DNA of 11,355 nt from Candidatus Oleimmundimicrobium americanum. Its GTDB lineage: Bacteria > Actinomycetota > Aquicultoria > UBA3085 > Oleimmundimicrobiaceae. The stretch's first letter is position 1. The number at the start of each line of letters is the position of its first letter. The notes under the pieces were generated by a model. That model ran no database searches, was not told where the DNA came from, and worked only from the letters and a program-made list of their open reading frames with translations. Where the stretch lies: NCBI GenBank assembly GCA_002366545.1, contig DFBH01000028.1, positions 1 to 11,355 on the forward strand, written 5' to 3'. The translations under genes and the position numbers were made by a program. Below, piece after piece: positions 6,483 through 11,355 of this stretch.

Positions 6483-7569
6483 TCTGCAAGAAAGAAAAGT
6501 TAAGGTTAACTTAGGGGAAAGAAGTTATGATATTGTAATTGGTTCGGGACTAATTGATGAGATTGGGCTAAAGATTAAACCCTTTGTTTCTACGAAACGA
6601 ATATTTATTGTAAGCAACCCTACGGTTCTTAATGTATGTAAGGATAGAGTCTGCAAGAGCTTAAAAGATGCAGGATTTGATGTAAATATTTTAGAGGTTC
6701 CCGATGGAGAAAGCTATAAATCTCTTGAGATCGCTTATGATCTTTATGGACAGCTTATTAAACACAACGCAAATCGTTTTGATACGGTAATAGCTCTTGG
6801 CGGAGGCGTCATAGGTGATTTGGCTGGTTTTGTAGCCGCAACTTATATGAGAGGGTTACCTTTTATCCAAGTACCTACCACCTTGCTGGCTCAAGTTGAT
6901 AGCAGTGTAGGCGGAAAAGTTGCCGTCAATCATCCAAAAGCGAAAAATTTAATAGGATGTTTTTATCAACCGAGGTTTGTTTTAATAGATGTTGATATTT
7001 TACAGACCCTTCCTGAACGAGAACTAAAAGTCGGGTTGGCTGAGGTAATAAAGTGCGGATTTTTAAGTGGAGAAAAATTTTTAGTTTTTCTCGAGGAGCA
7101 CATCGGGGACGCCCTGGTAATGAAAAAAGACGTCTTAATCGAAATTATCCAGAGATGTTGTGCTTTTAAAGCCAAGGTTGTGGAAGTTGATGAGAAGGAT
7201 TTTGGTAAGCGTGCTATTTTAAATTACGGTCATACCATTGGTCATGTTATTGAGACAATTACAGACTACAAAAAGTATAAACATGGAGAAGCTGTGTCCA
7301 TGGGCATGATTTGTGCTGCTGTAATCGCCAATAGATTGGGCCTAATCCAAGAAAGCGTTGTGGAACGTCACAAAAATATTTTAAAGAAAGCGGGACTCCC
7401 AATTGAACTGCCTCAAATGAGTCCGGAAAATGTGATAAAGCATCTTCTTTTGGATAAAAAAAAGCGTGGAGAAGATTACACCTTTGTTCTTTTAAAGGAT
7501 GCAGGTGAACCAGTTATTAAAAATGTTTCTTTTGAAGACATTTTGGAGTCGTTAAAACTTTGTCAATAG
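6472..7569 (+). CDS. aroB: 3-dehydroquinate synthase
   Basis: AroB turns DAHP into 3-dehydroquinate, step 2 of the pathway, using bound NAD and a divalent metal. The 365-residue length is typical. The NAD-binding block GGGVIGDLAGFVAATYMRG starts at residue 110, followed by the substrate-binding VPTTLLAQVDSSVGGK. The three metal ligands are present as Glu191 (GLAEVIKCG), His254 (NYGHTIGH) and His271 (HGEAVSMGM). GGGAG lies seven bases before the ATG, inside the end of aroK, so translation is coupled. Sugar-cyclising relatives (2-deoxy-scyllo-inosose synthases) share the fold, but the neighbouring aroK and aroQ make dehydroquinate synthase the clear choice. Confidence 0.97.
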   Translation: MNDNLQERKVKVNLGERSYDIVIGSGLIDEIGLKIKPFVSTKRIFIVSNPTVLNVCKDRVCKSLKDAGFDVNILEVPDGESYKSLEIAYDLYGQLIKHNANRFDTVIALGGGVIGDLAGFVAATYMRGLPFIQVPTTLLAQVDSSVGGKVAVNHPKAKNLIGCFYQPRFVLIDVDILQTLPERELKVGLAEVIKCGFLSGEKFLVFLEEHIGDALVMKKDVLIEIIQRCCAFKAKVVEVDEKDFGKRAILNYGHTIGHVIETITDYKKYKHGEAVSMGMICAAVIANRLGLIQESVVERHKNILKKAGLPIELPQMSPENVIKHLLLDKKKRGEDYTFVLLKDAGEPVIKNVSFEDILESLKLCQ

Positions 7570-9734
7570 ACGCAACTGCTCTGAGAGAAAAATTAAGCTT
7601 TAAATCGCTTATAAAAATTGGGTTAGCTCTTCTTTTTTTGTTCATTTCGTTAAGCAACGGAGCCGGTTATTTCCCCGAATCTCGATATCTTTTTTTTGGC
7701 AGTTTGGCTATTTTAGCGGGGTTGTGGCTTTTTAACGAAGGGTTTTTAATTCAGAAAATTGACTTACTGCTTTTAACCTTTTTATTTATTGCTGTGCTTT
7801 CTACCGGGACTTTAGTTAATCTTCATGTTAGTCTTGATGCCTTGTTTTTATTATTAAGCTACATTTTTTTCTTTTGGATGGTAAAGGAAAATTTAAATTC
7901 TAAAAGTGAAATAAATTTTGTTCTTGTTTTAATAGTAACGGTTGCAACAATTTTATCCGTCTACGGTCTTTATCAATACTTAATAGGTTTCAATGTTCTT
8001 GCAAAATACGCAGCCGAGAAAAGTATTTTAATCAACACACAATCGCGCGTATTCGCCACTTTTATCAGCCCAAATGTTCTTGCCGGATTTTTGATGTTGG
8101 CCATTCCTTTAAATATATTTCTTCTGTTTTATGAAACGATAACGTGGAGAAAAATTTTGCTGTTTATTTCCGGAGCTATTGTGGGTTGCTGTTTTCTTTT
8201 AACTTATTCAAGGGGTGGGTATATCGCCCTGTTTACCGTGATATTAGCGACAGTTATTTTAATGAGCAAAGAGAGAAAAAAGAAGTTATTTTTGATATTT
8301 ATAATTTTAGCTCTTCTCGTTTTTTCGAGTTATGCAGTAGTTCAGCGTTTACGCTCTCCTTCAACTGCGAGCTATAAAGGAATTACTACTCCAAGCGCAG
8401 CCCAAACAAGTTTTGGAGGTCGAACTTTGCTATGGAGGGGATCCTTAAATGTGGCTAAAAATTACCCTCTTTTAGGAAGCGGTTTCGGGACTTTTAGCTC
8501 AATTTATCCTAAGTATCAGTATGGGGGATTATTTTCAAGACATGCTCACAACACTTATCTTGAGATTTTGGCCGAGACGGGCTTTTTGGGTTTTTTGCTT
8601 TTTCTCTGCATCTTATTTGTAGTTGCGAGGCAACAGTTCAGAATTGCCGCAAAAGCAAAAGATGTTTATTTTAAGGATTTGGGGATAATTCTTTTTGCGG
8701 CAACGGTTGGTTTTCTTGTTCACAATTTTGTGGATTTTGATTGGCATATTCCTATTATCGGGGTAACTTTTTGGGTGCTTGCCGGTATCGCCTTTGCAAT
8801 TAAAAAAATCGATGATGGCGGAGAACATTTTTTCCCGTCGAATAACAAAAAGTTTATATTAATTCGGAGAGTAGGGGCTGTCTTTGTTATATTTTTAGGG
8901 GTCACAACTATTGTTGGTCCATATAGAGCAGCTGTTTTTGCTGAAAAAGCAAGTGATTTATTGAAGAACGGAGAAAAAAACAAAGCAATGTTGTGTTTAA
9001 GCAAGGCGGTAGAATTGGATCCCTTAAGCGCTCTTTACCGATTTAGATTGGCTGATATCTCTCTTAATAAAGAACAAAAAAATATAAGTTATGTTCAGAA
9101 ATTAAATGAAAGAGCAGTTGCTTTGGAGCCGTTTAATGCTAATTACCGTGCTGCGTTGGCTGGAATTTATTTAAGAGAAGGAAAAACAAAGGAAGCTCAG
9201 AGGGAGTACGAGAAAGCAAAGGAATTTTATCCGCTTGACCCTCATTATCCTTTGCAATTGGGTCAATTTTACGTTTTACAAGGAGAAAACAATAAGGCCA
9301 TGAAAGAATTTAAAGAGGCCATTTCCTTAAGGTCATATTATTATATTTGGTATACTGAAAAACCAATTGAGGCAATAACAAATGCACATCTTCAACTGGG
9401 CAACCTCTATGTTAAGAATAATAAATTTGATGAGGCCATAGGCGAATACAAGGAAGCTTTGAGATTGAAACCTGATTCCGGAGCTGCTTATTATAATTTA
9501 GCATGTGTTTATCAGTCTAAGAAGATGAGAGATGAAGCTATAACGAACTATAAAAAAGCAATTGAGATAAAACCGGATTATTCTCTTGCCCACTATTATT
9601 TAGGAATTTTGTATGAGGAAATTGGCGAAACGGAGCTTGCTGTTATACAATTTGAAGAAGCTTTAAGATTAGAACCTGAAAATATTTTTTATAAAGAGAA
9701 ACTTTATGAGTCCGAAGGGGGTTTAAATGAATAA
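7560..9734 (+). CDS. O-antigen ligase/polymerase-like (Wzy_C) membrane protein with C-terminal TPR domain
   Basis: This 724-residue protein has roughly a dozen hydrophobic helices between residues 17 and 455, then a soluble region of about 260 residues built from tandem TPR repeats (about 461-712). Examples are AHLQLGNLYVKNNKFDEAI, GAAYYNLACVYQSKKMRDEA and AHYYLGILYEEIGETELAV. The Wzy_C (O-antigen ligase) signature lies in the long extracytoplasmic loop: GGRTLLWRGSLNVAKNYPLL (from residue 286), GSGFGTF, and RHAHNTYLEILAETG (from 327). Members transfer or polymerise undecaprenyl-linked glycans at the outer face of the membrane, onto lipid, other sugars or pilins. The substrate here is unknown. 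The start is a TTG overlapping the aroB end by 10 bases, with GGAG 11 bases upstream; later starts would cut into the first membrane helix. It overlaps aroQ by eight bases, so it is embedded in the shikimate operon. Its link to the nearby pilus genes, for example as a pilin glycosyltransferase, is only a guess. Confidence 0.85.
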   Translation: MSIDATALREKLSFKSLIKIGLALLFLFISLSNGAGYFPESRYLFFGSLAILAGLWLFNEGFLIQKIDLLLLTFLFIAVLSTGTLVNLHVSLDALFLLLSYIFFFWMVKENLNSKSEINFVLVLIVTVATILSVYGLYQYLIGFNVLAKYAAEKSILINTQSRVFATFISPNVLAGFLMLAIPLNIFLLFYETITWRKILLFISGAIVGCCFLLTYSRGGYIALFTVILATVILMSKERKKKLFLIFIILALLVFSSYAVVQRLRSPSTASYKGITTPSAAQTSFGGRTLLWRGSLNVAKNYPLLGSGFGTFSSIYPKYQYGGLFSRHAHNTYLEILAETGFLGFLLFLCILFVVARQQFRIAAKAKDVYFKDLGIILFAATVGFLVHNFVDFDWHIPIIGVTFWVLAGIAFAIKKIDDGGEHFFPSNNKKFILIRRVGAVFVIFLGVTTIVGPYRAAVFAEKASDLLKNGEKNKAMLCLSKAVELDPLSALYRFRLADISLNKEQKNISYVQKLNERAVALEPFNANYRAALAGIYLREGKTKEAQREYEKAKEFYPLDPHYPLQLGQFYVLQGENNKAMKEFKEAISLRSYYYIWYTEKPIEAITNAHLQLGNLYVKNNKFDEAIGEYKEALRLKPDSGAAYYNLACVYQSKKMRDEAITNYKKAIEIKPDYSLAHYYLGILYEEIGETELAVIQFEEALRLEPENIFYKEKLYESEGGLNE

Positions 9735-10164
9735 AATTTTGATAATAAATGGACCAAATCTTAATTTATTGGGTAAAAGGGAAGTTGAAATATATGGTGG
9801 CATTACCTTGGATGAGATAAGTGAAAGTTTAATAAATCAGGCACATGAAGCTCAGGTTGAACTTGAGCTTTTTCAATCAAATCATGAAGGTGAAATAGTT
9901 GAGAAAATTCAAAAAGCTCCCGGCGATTTTAAGTTTATAGTAATAAATCCTGCCGCATTTACGCACTACAGTATAGCAATTAGAGATGCTGTAGCATCTA
10001 TAGATGTTCCCGTGGTAGAGATTCATCTGTCGAACATATATGCCAGAGAAGATTTTAGAAAGAAATCTGTTATAGCCCCGGTGTGCCTTGGACAAATCTC
10101 AGGGTTTGGCCCTTTAAGTTACAAAATTGCTTTAGAGACAGCGATAGAATTCTTAAGAAAATAA
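9727..10164 (+). CDS. aroQ: 3-dehydroquinate dehydratase, type II
   Basis: AroQ dehydrates 3-dehydroquinate to 3-dehydroshikimate (step 3) as a dodecameric cytoplasmic enzyme. The 145-residue protein shows the complete type II pattern. It has the N-terminal INGPNLNLLGKRE, with Arg18 and the catalytic Tyr23 (IYGG) on the flexible lid loop. FQSNHEGEIVEKIQ follows, then NPAAFTHYSIAIRDA (Asn74, His80), the catalytic histidine region VEIHLSNIYARE (His100, Ser102), and finally GQISGFGPLSY. The ATG lies inside the last codons of the ligase-like gene, behind a purine-rich GAAGGGGG site. In the lid the usual Pro after RE is replaced by Val (REVEIYG), a mild variation outside the catalytic residues. 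Confidence 0.97.
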   Translation: MNKILIINGPNLNLLGKREVEIYGGITLDEISESLINQAHEAQVELELFQSNHEGEIVEKIQKAPGDFKFIVINPAAFTHYSIAIRDAVASIDVPVVEIHLSNIYAREDFRKKSVIAPVCLGQISGFGPLSYKIALETAIEFLRK

Positions 10165-10169
10165 TATTT

Positions 10170-10176
10170 GGGGGAG
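10170..10176 (+). promoter_or_regulatory. Ribosome binding site placing the peptidase start at ATC
   Basis: GGGGGAG lies five bases before ATC 10182 and just after the aroQ stop. It is well spaced for initiation at that codon. No ATG, GTG or TTG lies at a usable distance in the peptidase frame. Confidence 0.65.
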
Positions 10177-10181
10177 ATACA

Positions 10182-11255
10182 ATCAAATTACGCTTACAAA
10201 AAATAAGAAGGATAATTTTAAATCATAATCTGGATGGATTGCTAATTTTTAAGCCCCAAAATATTCGTTACATGACCAATTTTTCCGGTTCCGTGGGTTT
10301 ATTGCTGGTTACGTTGGGGAACCCTATTCTCTTGGTTGATTTTCGTTATTTAGAGCAGGCAAAGCGCGAAACAAAACAAAATTGCTGCGAGGTTAAATTA
10401 GTTACAAATAGTTTTTTTGACGACCTTACGGCAATTTTAAGCAAATTTGTTTTTAAGAAAATTGGTTTTGAGTCTGAATATCTAACGTATGCAAAATATA
10501 AGTATCTTGCTGAAATACTTCAAGGTATAAGGTTAATTTCAGTACAGAATTCTGTGGAAATCATAAGGTTAATTAAAGATGAGGATGAAATAAAGAAAAT
10601 TTCAGAAGCTGCTCATATTGCCGATCGAGTTTTTGAAAAAATACTTGATTTTATAAAGCCCGGTCTAACTGAAATTGAAATTGCTGCAGAAATTGAGTAT
10701 CTTATGAGAAAATTTGGTGCAGAAAAAGCGTCATTTGATACAATTGTTGCTTCGGGTTCAAATTCGGCAATGCCTCATGCTAAATCAACTGGGAAAAAGC
10801 TTGAAGCGGGTGACTTTGTAAAAATGGATTTCGGTGCCATGTATCAGGGCTATTGTTCTGACATGACAAGAATGGTAGTTTTGGGTTCACCGGATAAGAA
10901 AAAGAGAGAAATCTATAATTTAGTTCTTCGTGCACAGAAAACTGCTTTAAATAAGGTTAAGGAAGGTCTGTGCTGTCGAGAAGTGGATAGTATAGCAAGA
11001 GATATTATTTCTGAGGCGGGTTATGCTGATAACTTTGGACACAATCTCGGACACGGAGTTGGTCTTGAAGTTCATGAGTTACCAACCATTGGTCCTAAAT
11101 CTAATGATTTTCTCCAAAGCAAAATGGTGTTCACGATTGAACCTGGTGTTTATATTGAGGGTTTTGGGGGAGTAAGGATCGAGGATTTGGTGGTTTTACG
11201 AGATGATGGCCCTGAGGTTCTTACAAAATCGCCCAAAGAATTGGTAGAGTTGTAG
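10182..11255 (+). CDS. M24 family Xaa-Pro aminopeptidase/dipeptidase (PepQ-like)
   Basis: This is a metallopeptidase of the creatinase/prolidase family, cleaving bonds next to proline in short peptides. From ATC 10182 it is 357 residues, the normal length. An N-terminal creatinase-like domain (about 1-125) begins KLRLQKIRRIILNHNLDGLL and includes NIRYMTNFSGS. The pita-bread catalytic domain carries all five metal ligands: Asp216 (MDFG), Asp227 (CSDMTR), His291 (GHGVGLEVHE), Glu320 (IEPGVY) and Glu334 (RIEDL). The start is unusual. The conserved N-terminus and the strong ribosome binding site both point to ATC. The only upstream conventional start in frame, GTG 10083, would overlap aroQ by 82 bases, add 33 residues unlike the family, and lacks a good ribosome binding site. 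Its place after aroQ is common in Gram-positive-type genomes, where efp often follows. Aminopeptidase and dipeptidase cannot be distinguished by eye. Confidence 0.92.
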   Translation: MKLRLQKIRRIILNHNLDGLLIFKPQNIRYMTNFSGSVGLLLVTLGNPILLVDFRYLEQAKRETKQNCCEVKLVTNSFFDDLTAILSKFVFKKIGFESEYLTYAKYKYLAEILQGIRLISVQNSVEIIRLIKDEDEIKKISEAAHIADRVFEKILDFIKPGLTEIEIAAEIEYLMRKFGAEKASFDTIVASGSNSAMPHAKSTGKKLEAGDFVKMDFGAMYQGYCSDMTRMVVLGSPDKKKREIYNLVLRAQKTALNKVKEGLCCREVDSIARDIISEAGYADNFGHNLGHGVGLEVHELPTIGPKSNDFLQSKMVFTIEPGVYIEGFGGVRIEDLVVLRDDGPEVLTKSPKELVEL

Positions 11256-11266
11256 GGTGAAAATAA

Positions 11267-11287
11267 GGGTAATGGGGAATGGGGAAA
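11267..11287. repeat. Short period-7 repeat (GGGTAAT/GGGGAAT/GGGGAAA)
   Basis: Three adjoining heptamers, GGGTAAT, GGGGAAT and GGGGAAA, begin 12 bases after the peptidase stop codon. The period matches the array after aroC, but the unit is different. Confidence 0.6.
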
Positions 11288-11295
11288 GTTAGCTT

Positions 11296-11323
11296 CCGGT
11301 CTCCAGCTGTCAGTCGCCAGGAC
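11296..11323. repeat. Degenerate period-7 repeat (CCGGTCT/CCAGCTG/TCAGTCG/CCAGGAC)
   Basis: Four consecutive heptamers share the pattern Y-C-R-G at their first four positions. The units are strongly diverged, so the period is suggestive rather than certain. Confidence 0.45.
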
Positions 11324-11333
11324 GAATATAGTT

Positions 11334-11355
11334 AGAGCACAGAGAGCAGAGCTTA
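11334..11355. repeat. Period-7 repeat (AGAGCAC/AGAGAGC/AGAGCTT), cut by window end
   Basis: Three heptamers each begin AGAG. The array touches the end of the window and may continue beyond it. Confidence 0.5.

Noticed and set aside
10083..10181. Upstream extension of the peptidase from GTG 10083.
   Set aside because: It overlaps aroQ by 82 bases, has no good ribosome binding site, and the added residues do not resemble the family N-terminus.

Overview
The window is an AT-rich bacterial chromosomal segment with all recognisable genes on the + strand. It joins the end of a type IV pilus biogenesis cluster to a shikimate (aromatic amino acid) gene cluster. The order aroC, aroK, aroB, aroQ, then an M24 Xaa-Pro-type peptidase is one I associate with Firmicutes and Actinobacteria-like lineages. 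Three things point loosely to a monoderm, or at least do not demand an outer membrane: the PilP-like protein has a membrane helix and no lipobox, no secretin gene (pilQ) follows pilO/pilP, and GTG and TTG starts are used. I cannot place the organism more precisely from sequence alone.

Layout. Bases 2-1381 hold the 3' part of a PilX-like pilus accessory protein whose N-terminus lies before the window. After a 191-base gap come pilM, pilN and pilO, tightly coupled by 4-base overlaps, then a PilP-like gene that I start at ATG 3854. A clear intrinsic terminator (about 4442-4473) closes this block. aroC follows alone (4510-5670). A non-coding gap of about 300 bases then carries a degenerate heptanucleotide tandem array that runs into the last codons of aroC, a compact hairpin-rich interspersed repeat, and an AT-rich leader. 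Next is a run of overlapping genes: aroK, aroB, a large O-antigen-ligase-like membrane protein with C-terminal TPRs, aroQ, and a PepQ-like peptidase that appears to start at a rare ATC codon. The last 100 bases after it hold three further short period-7 repeat clusters and are cut by the window end.

How the genes work together. PilM (cytoplasmic actin-like), PilN and PilO (single-pass membrane proteins with coiled coils) and the PilP-like protein would form the inner-membrane alignment complex of a type IV pilus, and the PilX-like protein would be a pilus-associated component. AroB, AroQ, AroK and AroC supply steps 2, 3, 5 and 7 of the chorismate pathway; the genes for the other steps are not here. 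The ligase/TPR gene overlaps aroB and aroQ, so it is almost certainly co-transcribed with them although it has no evident metabolic link. I found no convincing new defence or mobile system. The most unusual signals are the period-7 repeat arrays and the non-canonical start codon.
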